Assembly (NCBI GenBank): GCA_910586205.1
Contig: CAJUGD010000007.1
Coordinates: forward strand, 74,738 to 138,737
Direction: 5' to 3'
Source: an uncultured Lachnospiraceae bacterium
GTDB taxonomy: Bacteria > Bacillota > Clostridia > Lachnospirales > Lachnospiraceae
DNA: 64,000 nucleotides
In this document: positions 32,256 through 39,788 of the stretch, in pieces
Position numbering within the stretch: the stretch's first letter is position 1
How the letters are laid out: the number at the start of each line of letters is the position of its first letter
The notes under the pieces: generated by a model
Told to the model about the DNA's origin: nothing
Databases searched by the model: none
What the model saw: the letters and a program-made list of their open reading frames with translations, nothing else
Program-made: the position numbers and the translations under genes

Positions 32256-32762
32256 TTACTTTTTTGCAGACAAAAACATAACCATGCTTCTTCCTTCAAC
32301 CTTGGACGGCTTATCGACAACCGCAATATCCTTTAGATTCTCCGCGAAATCATCCAGGATATATCGGGACTTGGACATGTGCGCCATCTCACGGCCCCGA
32401 AAGCGAAGTGTGACCTTGACCTTATCGCCTTTCTCCAGGAACTTCCGCGCTGCGCCCATCTTGGTGTTTAAATCATTGGTATCAATGTTAGGGGACAGCC
32501 TTACTTCCTTGATCTCGATCACCTTTTGTTTTTTCTTGGCTTCTTTTTCTTTTCTCGCCAGCTCATAACGGTACTTGCCGTAATCAATGATCTTACAAAC
32601 CGGCGGCTTTGCCGTCGGCGCAATCTTGACCAGATCCAGCTCTGCTTCCAAAGCCAGCTTAAATGCTTCCTTGGCAGACATAATGCCAAGCTGCTGCCCG
32701 TCCTCGCCAATCAACCGAACTTCCTTATCTCTGATCTGTTCGTTAATCATTAAATCGCTAAT
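32256..32762 (-). CDS. infC: Translation initiation factor IF-3, AUU start
   Basis: 168 residues if initiation is at ATT 32762 (ISDLMINEQIRDKEVRLIGE, the first residue being formyl-Met). GGAGG stands 9 nt before this ATT. The in-frame ATG at 32750 would be 21 nt away, too far, and the upstream ATG at 32792 has no site. AUU starts on infC are a known feature that lets IF-3 limit its own synthesis. N domain with GEDGQQLGIMSAKEAF, linker ARKEKEAKKKQKVIEIKEVR, C domain with DRxx-type GDKVKVTLRFRGREMAHMSK. It keeps subunits apart and checks the initiator tRNA. First gene of the operon, controlled by a leader. Confidence 0.95.
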   Translation of the reverse strand: MSDLMINEQIRDKEVRLIGEDGQQLGIMSAKEAFKLALEAELDLVKIAPTAKPPVCKIIDYGKYRYELARKEKEAKKKQKVIEIKEVRLSPNIDTNDLNTKMGAARKFLEKGDKVKVTLRFRGREMAHMSKSRYILDDFAENLKDIAVVDKPSKVEGRSMVMFLSAKK

Positions 32763-32809
32763 TGTCGTACACCTCCATTTTTTGATAAACATGGCCTGCT
32801 TTTCTGCAC

Positions 32810-32962
32810 AAAAAAAGTAGATAGAATCATTCTATCCACCCTCTAAAACCACTCCAAGCGCACAAACGCCGATTAATCGTGTTCTCGATTATGAACCCAG
32901 GTCACTGCCTCGTGCCAGGGTGAGGTGGATACCTACTTTCCTGTATGCTGTTTTCACAGCCT
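32810..32962 (-). promoter_or_regulatory. L20-type attenuator leader of the infC operon
   Basis: The leader contains AGTAGGTATCCACC (32924-32937) and, near its end, a terminator (GTGGATAGAAT with ATTCTATCTAC, then TTTTTTT, 32810-32840). The upstream segment can pair with the terminator's 5' arm GGTGGATA, giving an antiterminator. The design matches the L20 leader known in Firmicutes, where L20 binding favours the terminator. Confidence 0.75.
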
Positions 32963-32968
32963 TTCATA

Positions 32969-32997
32969 ACTATACTATCCCAGGCAGAAAATGTCAA
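32969..32997 (-). promoter_or_regulatory. infC operon promoter
   Basis: Minus strand: TTGACA (32992-32997), 17-bp spacer, TATAGT (32969-32974). Confidence 0.85.
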
Positions 32998-33007
32998 GGA
33001 CTTTTTC

Positions 33008-33184
33008 CTAATTCTGATTTTCAGCTTTCTCATCTTCCCGCTTTAAAGCCTCTAACCCCAGCCGGATCAGCTCTACGGTAGCCTCTGACCGTGTCTGAAA
33101 CCGCTTCTCAAACCGAAAATCTTCAATCTTTCTAAATAAATCTTCATCCACAGAAACCGTATAACGCGGCCTGCTCGTTGCCAT
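33008..33184 (-). CDS. Ribbon-helix-helix (CopG/Arc-like) small DNA-binding protein
   Basis: 58 residues from the ATG at 33184 (MATSRPRYTVSVDEDLFRKI), behind GAGGTG. The short beta strand (RPRYTVSVDED) and two helices (LFRKIEDFRFEKRFQTRS, then SEATVELIRLGLEALKRE) make a full RHH fold; such proteins are dimers that bind palindromes. The tail is charged. It is divergent from another RHH gene 158 bp away, and each promoter has a related motif within its -35/-10 spacer. No toxin partner is adjacent. It likely regulates itself and/or the neighbour. Confidence 0.8.
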   Translation of the reverse strand: MATSRPRYTVSVDEDLFRKIEDFRFEKRFQTRSEATVELIRLGLEALKREDEKAENQN

Positions 33185-33203
33185 AATGATCACCTCATCT
33201 GCT

Positions 33204-33232
33204 ATTATACATGAGTGAATCAGAGATGTAAA
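33204..33232 (-). promoter_or_regulatory. Promoter of the minus-strand RHH gene with motif in its spacer
   Basis: Minus strand: TTTACA (33227-33232), 17-bp spacer, TATAAT (33204-33209). The spacer holds TGATTCACTC, a near match to the TTCAGTGAA motifs of the opposite promoter. Confidence 0.65.
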
Positions 33233-33258
33233 GATGCTAAATTATTTAATCTTATCTC

Positions 33259-33308
33259 TTGACAGTGATTCAGTGAACCACTATAATTGTTTTAACAGGT
33301 TCAGTGAA
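33259..33308 (+). promoter_or_regulatory. Promoter of the plus-strand RHH gene with two TTCAGTGAA operators
   Basis: TTGACA (33259-33264), 17-bp spacer, TATAAT (33282-33287). TTCAGTGAA occurs in the spacer (33269-33277) and again at 33300-33308, 31 bp apart, about three helical turns. The flanks GTGATTCAGTGAACC and GGTTCAGTGAATCAC form a 15-bp inverted repeat with one mismatch. Confidence 0.75.
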
Positions 33309-33341
33309 TCACCACAAATATAAACGAGAGGAGGTACTTGA

Positions 33342-33533
33342 ATGGCTGCAACCTACAGACGGTTTACCATATCCGTTTCTCCAGGCATGAACGAGGATCT
33401 GATTTGGGCAAAAGAAGGGAAATACCGCAACACCACGCAGAATGAGATGTTTCGCCAGCTGATTCTGAAAGGATTAGATTCGCTTCAAGGAGAGCCTGCG
33501 GCGCTTTCATGCCGTCATGAACAGACTGCATAG
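33342..33533 (+). CDS. Ribbon-helix-helix small DNA-binding protein
   Basis: 63 residues, start behind GAGGAGGT. MAATYRRFTISVSPGMNEDL gives the RHH beta strand (RRFTISVSP) and the helices MNEDLIWAKEGKYRN and TQNEMFRQLILKGLDSLQG. Like its divergent neighbour it should be a dimer that binds a short palindrome, and the TTCAGTGAA sites at its own promoter suggest autoregulation. The secreted protein gene at 33783 follows on the same strand, after a two-hairpin element; whether they share a transcript is not clear. Confidence 0.75.
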   Translation: MAATYRRFTISVSPGMNEDLIWAKEGKYRNTTQNEMFRQLILKGLDSLQGEPAALSCRHEQTA

Positions 33534-33565
33534 GGATTATGTATGGCAGAAAAGGGTTTCATTAC

Positions 33566-33648
33566 TGTTCACAGAAGCTCTGTGAACAGAACCAAAGCAT
33601 ATGCCCATTTAAAATCGCCTGCGGCGACAGGGCATATGCTTTGGTTCT
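33566..33648. repeat. Two-hairpin intergenic element, copy 2
   Basis: Stem 1: TGTTCACAGA (33566-33575), AGC, TCTGTGAACA (33579-33588). Stem 2: AGAACCAAAGCATATGCCC (33588-33606) with its reverse complement at 33630-33648, perfect over 19 bp. The loop is ATTTAAAATCGCCTGCGG then CGACA, with TCGCC/GGCGA forming an inner stem. Core identical to copy 1 (17974-18047) but for one or two bases, while the stems differ and keep their pairing. Confidence 0.75.
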
Positions 33649-33782
33649 AACGGCAGCAGCCAAAAAGCCCAGGGACCTTCTGTTATTTGTGATTCCATCT
33701 ATGGGCTGATGAAAGGATATAACCGGTTTACTGAACTTTGGATATTGATTCATTGCCGAAGTGAATTTTAGGAGGAACTCGT

Positions 33783-35729
33783 ATGAAAAAAAATTTTAAG
33801 CATTATAAACAGGCTTTAAGCGCTGTCCTGATATCCATGATGGTGCTGCAGCCCATAAGCTCACTGCCTTCTGCATGGGCAACCGAATATGACCCTGAGG
33901 CTGTTTTTGACATTGAAGATGAAGACTCATGGTTTTATGAGGATGAAGACGACGAAAACATTTATTCCCGCGCCACAATTTCAACAAATTCTAATGCAGG
34001 GAAATGGGGCGTAACCGGATTTACCCTCAGCGCAGAAGGCACTGCAGAGGCCGGCAAAAGCTATACCATAACCGGAACCATTACTGCGGCTAACCCGGCA
34101 TCTCCCAGCAATGCGGGCTGGACCTCCTGGGCATCTGCATCCAATGCCTCCGGTCCGGAAGATGCTCTCAGCAAAGCAAATATCTCTGTCAACAGTAATG
34201 GCTTGTTCGCCAATGACAGCAACCTTAAAAAAACCTTAAGCGGCAGCGGGTATACTTCCCTTACCATTACCGGGACAACCGCCGCCGAGCTGACCAAATC
34301 CCAGTACACTGTGACTGTCACCATGTTTGGTGTTGATGAAACGGTTACAGTGACTGCAAAAGCTACCTCCCCGGAGGATCCAAAAGATCCGGAGGAAAGC
34401 AAGGTCACAGGTTCCTTTGATCCTTCCAGCCTGGTTCTTTTACCTGGAGAGGAAGGCAAATCCACATTAACCGTTAAGAGTACCACAGCATCTCCGTCTA
34501 ATGCCGACATCGTAAAAGCGATTACATACAAATCAAGCAATGGAAACGTGGCGGCTGTGTCAGGCAATGGGACAAATGTGGCTGTGATAACGGCAAAAGA
34601 GCTTGCAGAGGGAAGCATCTCTGCAGCGGCAACCATTTCTGCAGTATATGGCGGTAAAGAAATCGCCTCCCTGAAAGTAGAAGTCAAGAAAGAAACAGAA
34701 GAAGAAATAAAGGTAGAATCTGCCGAGGTAAATACCGACGGCGCAAAACCAGATTACGGAAACGCACCGGATGAAGCAAAAGATACCATGAAAGCCGGGT
34801 ATAATTCTGCCGTCAAAGATATTGCCGGAAATAAAGCAGTTTCAGAAAAAGCACCTGACTTAAAGCCCGGCAGCCGCGGCTGGGGCTTTTATGGAGTTCC
34901 TGCCGGGGGCATCGTTTATCCTGTGCAGACATTAGGAACCATCAACATGGGTTATTATCAGAAGGCAAACGGAACATACCAGACATTTGTGGAAAAGGTA
35001 CACTTTGACATTGATTTGTATTGGAAATCTCCGGATAGCGATGATGCCACAAAATTAGAGAATGTAAAAGACGGAAGCTTTACCTTCAGGATTCCCGTGC
35101 CCTCCAATATACGTGAGGGAATGAACTATGCAAAGGTGACCCATAAAGGCGAGGTCATGAAAGATTACCCCGTCATCCACAAAACCGGAAACGGTTGGTT
35201 TATCGAAGTAACGGTAACTCATTTCAGCCCCTTTGAACTTGAATTTGTTGCCAATAAGCCTTCCGGCAGTCTTCCTGGCAGCGGCGGTGGCAGTACCGGA
35301 GGCGGTGGAGGCGGCGGCGGAAGCCGGTCTGTTTCCAGTTCCATCCCCAACCTGTCCGGTCAATGGGTTTTAGATGCCAATCAGAGATGGTGGTTCTCTC
35401 TTACCGGAGGCGGTTATCCGGCCAACACCTGGGGACGAATCAACAACAAATGGTATTATTTTGATGCATCCGGCTACATGATGATCGGATGGCTCAAGCT
35501 GGCCGATACATGGTATTTCCTGCAGCCGTCCGGCGACATGGTGGAAAATGACTGGGTACTCTACAATAACCAGTGGTATTTCCTGGAAGCTAACGGCGCC
35601 ATGGCTGCCAATAAGTGGATTTCCTATAAAAACAACTGGTATTACTTTAATGCCAACGGAGATATGGCTGTCAGCACAATCACCCCTGACGGATATATGG
35701 TTGATGCAAACGGCATTTGGATCCAATAA
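33783..35729 (+). CDS. Secreted protein with Ig-like region and C-terminal choline-binding-type repeats
   Basis: 648 residues, start behind AGGAGGAAC. A signal peptide (KQALSAVLISMMVLQPISSL, then PSAWA) is followed by a very acidic segment (DIEDEDSWFYEDEDDEN). Two beta-rich regions resemble bacterial Ig-like domains, the second (about 216-305) with the Big2-like pattern SLVLLPGEEGKSTLTVKS. A domain of about 200 residues (VTHFSPFELEFVANKPS at its end) leads to a glycine linker (GGGSTGGGGGGGGSRS). The tail has five aromatic repeats (INNKWYYFDASGYMMIGWLK, DTWYFLQPSGDMVEN and so on), as in choline- or glucan-binding modules. It is probably held on the cell wall. Ligand unknown. Confidence 0.85.
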   Translation: MKKNFKHYKQALSAVLISMMVLQPISSLPSAWATEYDPEAVFDIEDEDSWFYEDEDDENIYSRATISTNSNAGKWGVTGFTLSAEGTAEAGKSYTITGTITAANPASPSNAGWTSWASASNASGPEDALSKANISVNSNGLFANDSNLKKTLSGSGYTSLTITGTTAAELTKSQYTVTVTMFGVDETVTVTAKATSPEDPKDPEESKVTGSFDPSSLVLLPGEEGKSTLTVKSTTASPSNADIVKAITYKSSNGNVAAVSGNGTNVAVITAKELAEGSISAAATISAVYGGKEIASLKVEVKKETEEEIKVESAEVNTDGAKPDYGNAPDEAKDTMKAGYNSAVKDIAGNKAVSEKAPDLKPGSRGWGFYGVPAGGIVYPVQTLGTINMGYYQKANGTYQTFVEKVHFDIDLYWKSPDSDDATKLENVKDGSFTFRIPVPSNIREGMNYAKVTHKGEVMKDYPVIHKTGNGWFIEVTVTHFSPFELEFVANKPSGSLPGSGGGSTGGGGGGGGSRSVSSSIPNLSGQWVLDANQRWWFSLTGGGYPANTWGRINNKWYYFDASGYMMIGWLKLADTWYFLQPSGDMVENDWVLYNNQWYFLEANGAMAANKWISYKNNWYYFNANGDMAVSTITPDGYMVDANGIWIQ

Positions 35730-35784
35730 CCGTCTCTGTACGAAAATCTAAAGAACCTGATCAAAAACCAATACTTCGGCAAAA

Positions 35785-35815
35785 AAGGCGGCTGCAGTAA
35801 AATGCAGCCGTTCCT
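35785..35815. terminator. Bidirectional terminator
   Basis: CGGCTGCA (35789-35796) paired with TGCAGCCG (35803-35810); T-runs on both strands, serving the secreted protein gene and the glycan operon. Confidence 0.85.
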
Positions 35816-35847
35816 TTTTCTGACTCCATATCCGTTTCCCCACAACT

Positions 35848-38073
35848 TTATGTATCCTTACATTCCACCCATATCATCCGGGCCGTATCATCGCCCTGCA
35901 CAACCTCTGACCACCGCACTCCGCTGGCCCGGTCAGACAAAATCATCCCTGCCTCCATCAGCTCATCTCCAAAACAGCGGTAATCCCGGTCACTGATTGT
36001 ATACTCCCACTCCGGGCAAAGCCCTGCCAGACGCAGCCTGTCATACCCGCGGTTCACCGGCTGCCTGCAGCGGAACACTGCCACCAGCGCTCGTTTTCTG
36101 TCCTCGGAAACTACCATCCAGGCAGCTTCATTTTCCTCAAACGGACTCCGAAGACGGTAAAAGATCCCTGTGTGCAGGAATTTCCGGTTTTCCTTCACAA
36201 AACGCACCTGTTCTTTCACCTGCTCCTGTTCTTCTTCTGTCAAGAGCTTCAGATCCATCTCATACCCAAAAGCCCCGAAATAAGCACAAACAGCCCTTGT
36301 ATTTAACGGCACGCTCCGAAAGGTCTGATGATTGGGAACTGCCGACACATGGTTCCCCATGCTGCTGATAGGATAAACATAAGAGGTGCCGTATTGAATC
36401 TTCACCCTCTCCGCTCCGTCCGTGTCATCAGACAGCCATCCCTGAGGCGCATAATAAAGGATACCTGGATCAAAACGCCCTCCCCCGCTGGCACAAGACT
36501 CAAAAAGAATCTGGGGAAAATCCTTCGTCAGCCGGTCATACAGCCGGTAAATACCCAGAATCTGACGATGATACACCGTGCCCTGATGTTCCCGGCCCTT
36601 TCCCGCGGAAAACAAGTCGGAAATACTCCGATTCATATCCCACTTTACATAGGAAATCGGGCTGTCTCTTAAAATATCCTCCATCTTATCTCCAATGTAT
36701 TCCACCACCTCATCCTTGGAGAAATCCAGCACATACTGGTGCCTGCCCATACAGATCTCCCGTTCACTGCTTCCTAAAATCCAGTCCGGATGAGCCTTAT
36801 AAAGCTCGCTCCTCCGGCTGACCATCTCCGGCTCAAACCACAGCCCGAACTGCATCCCCAGCTCTGTCACGGACCGGGCAATCCCCCTGATCCCATGGGG
36901 AAGCTTTTCCGGATTCGGCGTCCAGTCTCCCAGAGACGATGTGTCGTCATCCCGCTTCCCAAACCATCCGTCGTCCAGCACAAACAGCTCAATTCCCAGC
37001 TCCTTTGCCTTTTTTGCTATTCCGTAAATGGTCTGCTCGTCAAATTTCATATAGGTAGCTTCCCAGTTGTTCACCAAGATGGGCCTCTCTCTGTCTCTCC
37101 AGTATCCCCGGGCCAGCCTGGTGCGGTACAGCTTATGATACACCTGGCTCATGCCATTCAGCCCTTGATCCGAATACACTAAGACTGCCTCCGGCGTCTG
37201 GAACTGCTCTCCCTTCCTCAGCGGCCAGCAAAAACACTCTGGATGGATCCCTGCCATGACCCTCAGCGTTCCCATGGTATCTACCTCTGCCTGGGCCAGA
37301 AAATTACCGCTGTATACCAGGCTGATCCCCATAACCTGACCGGTGTGCTCATCTGCATTCTCCCGTTTTAAAGCCAGAAAAGGATTAAACTGATGGCTGC
37401 TGTGTCCCCGCATACTGTGAATGCTCTGCACCCCCGGATGCAGGCGGTGAAGATCCACATACCTTTCCCGAAGCGAAGCACCCGCTAAGTCCAGCATCTC
37501 ATACCGGCAATCCGGCAAATCCAGGCTTATGCTCATGGCCCTTATAAGCTCCCACGGAGTCTCCTGCACATTCTCAAACCGGGCACTGCGCACAATAACC
37601 GGAAGCTTCTCAAATATCGTATACAGAAGAATCAGCTTCCCGCCAATCACCGGATCTTCCAGCTCAATCTCTAAAGTGGATGCCTCCTCCTGCTTTTCCA
37701 CATACACTGCAGGAAGGCCGTAAAGGGCCGGCTTTCCCGGATACACGCGAAATCCCCGATAGCAGAAGCTGCTGATACGGCTCCCGTTTTCCCGGCATAT
37801 CTCATAAGCCGGATAGCGCATATCTCCTGTTCCGAAAGCCGGATATTCCTGCTTGATATGCTCTAAGGAAAAGGTGGTATCCCCCGGGAACACACAAGGG
37901 GCCATATCCCGATGGGCCAGCTCCAGCAGATGAGGAAAATCCTCCCTGTCACAGATACGCCTGCCAAAATAGAGCTGGCCCATCTGACCGTTTGCCATCC
38001 GCTTCATCAGATAGCTGATCCTGTCATTGCACAAATGAAACACGCCTGCAGCCTCATGCACAATAATTCCCAT
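35848..38073 (-). CDS. Alpha-galactosidase, GH36
   Basis: 741 residues, typical of GH36 (about 720-750). Start behind GGAGGATGG. The N-terminal beta-sandwich is followed by the barrel: IELFVLDDGWFGKRDDDTSS, LGDWTPNPEKLPHGI, GLWFEPEMVS, and the nucleophile Asp in YVKWDMNRSISD. The acid/base Asp is in WLSDDTDGAERVKIQ, and SCASGGGRFDPGIL is present. No signal peptide, so it is cytoplasmic and acts on imported oligosaccharides such as the raffinose type or alpha-galactosyl glycans. Last gene of the operon of solute-binding protein, permeases, GH38, GH13 and GH36. Confidence 0.96.
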   Translation of the reverse strand: MGIIVHEAAGVFHLCNDRISYLMKRMANGQMGQLYFGRRICDREDFPHLLELAHRDMAPCVFPGDTTFSLEHIKQEYPAFGTGDMRYPAYEICRENGSRISSFCYRGFRVYPGKPALYGLPAVYVEKQEEASTLEIELEDPVIGGKLILLYTIFEKLPVIVRSARFENVQETPWELIRAMSISLDLPDCRYEMLDLAGASLRERYVDLHRLHPGVQSIHSMRGHSSHQFNPFLALKRENADEHTGQVMGISLVYSGNFLAQAEVDTMGTLRVMAGIHPECFCWPLRKGEQFQTPEAVLVYSDQGLNGMSQVYHKLYRTRLARGYWRDRERPILVNNWEATYMKFDEQTIYGIAKKAKELGIELFVLDDGWFGKRDDDTSSLGDWTPNPEKLPHGIRGIARSVTELGMQFGLWFEPEMVSRRSELYKAHPDWILGSSEREICMGRHQYVLDFSKDEVVEYIGDKMEDILRDSPISYVKWDMNRSISDLFSAGKGREHQGTVYHRQILGIYRLYDRLTKDFPQILFESCASGGGRFDPGILYYAPQGWLSDDTDGAERVKIQYGTSYVYPISSMGNHVSAVPNHQTFRSVPLNTRAVCAYFGAFGYEMDLKLLTEEEQEQVKEQVRFVKENRKFLHTGIFYRLRSPFEENEAAWMVVSEDRKRALVAVFRCRQPVNRGYDRLRLAGLCPEWEYTISDRDYRCFGDELMEAGMILSDRASGVRWSEVVQGDDTARMIWVECKDT

Positions 38074-38109
38074 ATCCCATCCTCCGCTTTATGAATATAC
38101 GCCATTCCC

Positions 38110-39783
38110 TTAGAGCGCCCATACTGTCCCTTCATACGGCCTAAGTCCTGCTCTCTCCGGCTCCGTCTCATAGTTTCCAAGCCAAAGCCCTGCTTCCTTC
38201 AGCGTCCGTCCAGGCACCCTAAGCTCCTGCCATTGATCTGTAAAATTACACGCCACCAGCATCCGCTCTCCTTCCCATTCCCGCTCATAGACAAACAATC
38301 CAGGATGTTCTGAAAGCAGCAGGCGGTATGTACCCTCCTGAATCACCTGTGAATCTTTCCGCATGCCAAACAGCTTTTGATAGAACCGAAACACCGAATC
38401 CTCCCGCCCCATCTGCTCCTTGGCATTAATACTCTTATAGTTGCTGTTTTCCCGGATCCAGGGAGTCCCTTCTGTAAATCCTCCGTGAGCAGAATCATCC
38501 CACTGCATAGGAGTCCGGGCATTATCCCGCCCTGTGTGGTGAATATATCCCATCATCTCCTCATGACTTACCTTTCCTCCCCCTGCCATTTCCTCATACA
38601 CCTGATGAATCTCAATATCACGAAAATCCTTCAGCTCTTTAAAATCGCAGTTAGTCATGCCCAGCTCCTGCCCCTGATACACATAAGGCGTACCCTTCAT
38701 CAGATAGAGGCATATGGCCAGCATTTTTGCCGACAAATCCCTATACTTAGGATCCTCGCTGCCAAACCTGGACACTGCCCTGGGATAATCATGATTTTCC
38801 CAGAACAGGCTGTTCCAAGCCCGTCCCTCCAGCTCCTGCTGCCAGCGGCTGAGTACCTCCTTAAGCTGCACTAAATCTACGGGATTCACATTCCATTTGC
38901 CATATGGCCCCGGACACAGCTCCACATGTTCAAAATGAAACATCATATTCAGCTCCCCGGAGTCAAAACCTGCATACTCCAGCGCCTCCTTTGTTCCCAC
39001 GCCTACGCCCTCACCCACAGTCATCCAGTCAAAACGAGACAATACCTTCTGGTTCATCTCCTTCAAAAACTCATGAATCCGCGGCCCGTTTGCATAAAAG
39101 GGCTGGCCGTCTCCATAGGGATTCCCGTCCTTAAGCTCCCCGTCCGGATAGGAAGGCTCCTTGGAAAGCATGGAGATCACATCCATGCGGAAGCCGTCGA
39201 TCCCCTTTTCTCCCCACCAAGTCATCATATCGTAAATCCTCTGCCTTACCTTCGGGTTCTCCCAGTTAAGATCCGGCTGCTTCCTGGAAAAAATATGAAG
39301 ATAATACATTTTCGTCTGCTCGTCCCAGGCCCATGCCGGCCCTCTGAACCGGGAAGCCCAGTTATTGGGCATACCGCCCTCCCTCGGCTCCTTCCATATA
39401 TAATAATCCCGATAAGGGTTTTCCCGGCTCTTTTTACTCTCCTGAAACCAGGGATGCTCATCCGATGTATGGTTGACCACCAGATCCATCACCAGCTTCA
39501 TCCCCAGCTCATGTACCTCCAAAAGCAGGGCGTCAAAATCCTCCATGGTTCCAAATTCCGCCATAATTGCCTGATAGTCACTGATATCGTACCCATTATC
39601 ATCATTCGGCGACTGATAGACCGGAGACAGCCAGATCACATCCACTCCCAGCTCCTTCAGGTAGCCCAGTCTCTGCCGGATTCCGTTCAGATCCCCGATT
39701 CCGTCCCCATTGCTGTCCTGAAAGCTTCTGGGATAGATCTGATACACCAGGCTGTCCTTCCACCATTCTCGTCTCCCTTTCAT
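38110..39783 (-). CDS. Alpha-glucosidase / oligo-1,6-glucosidase, GH13
   Basis: 557 residues, the family size. Start behind AGGAG. WWKDSLVYQIYPRSFQDSNG, DGIGDLNGI and VDVIWLSPVYQSPNDDNGYD are the GH13 entry motifs; VMDLVVNHTSDEHPWF, GFRMDVISML (nucleophile D), MTVGEGVGV (acid/base E) and WENHDYPRAVSRFG (transition-state D) complete the catalytic set. The pattern fits exo-acting alpha-1,6 or alpha-1,4 glucosidases of the MalL/DexB group. It is cytoplasmic. It starts 5 bp after GH38, within the same operon. Confidence 0.95.
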   Translation of the reverse strand: MKGRREWWKDSLVYQIYPRSFQDSNGDGIGDLNGIRQRLGYLKELGVDVIWLSPVYQSPNDDNGYDISDYQAIMAEFGTMEDFDALLLEVHELGMKLVMDLVVNHTSDEHPWFQESKKSRENPYRDYYIWKEPREGGMPNNWASRFRGPAWAWDEQTKMYYLHIFSRKQPDLNWENPKVRQRIYDMMTWWGEKGIDGFRMDVISMLSKEPSYPDGELKDGNPYGDGQPFYANGPRIHEFLKEMNQKVLSRFDWMTVGEGVGVGTKEALEYAGFDSGELNMMFHFEHVELCPGPYGKWNVNPVDLVQLKEVLSRWQQELEGRAWNSLFWENHDYPRAVSRFGSEDPKYRDLSAKMLAICLYLMKGTPYVYQGQELGMTNCDFKELKDFRDIEIHQVYEEMAGGGKVSHEEMMGYIHHTGRDNARTPMQWDDSAHGGFTEGTPWIRENSNYKSINAKEQMGREDSVFRFYQKLFGMRKDSQVIQEGTYRLLLSEHPGLFVYEREWEGERMLVACNFTDQWQELRVPGRTLKEAGLWLGNYETEPERAGLRPYEGTVWAL

Positions 39784-39788
39784 TCAAA

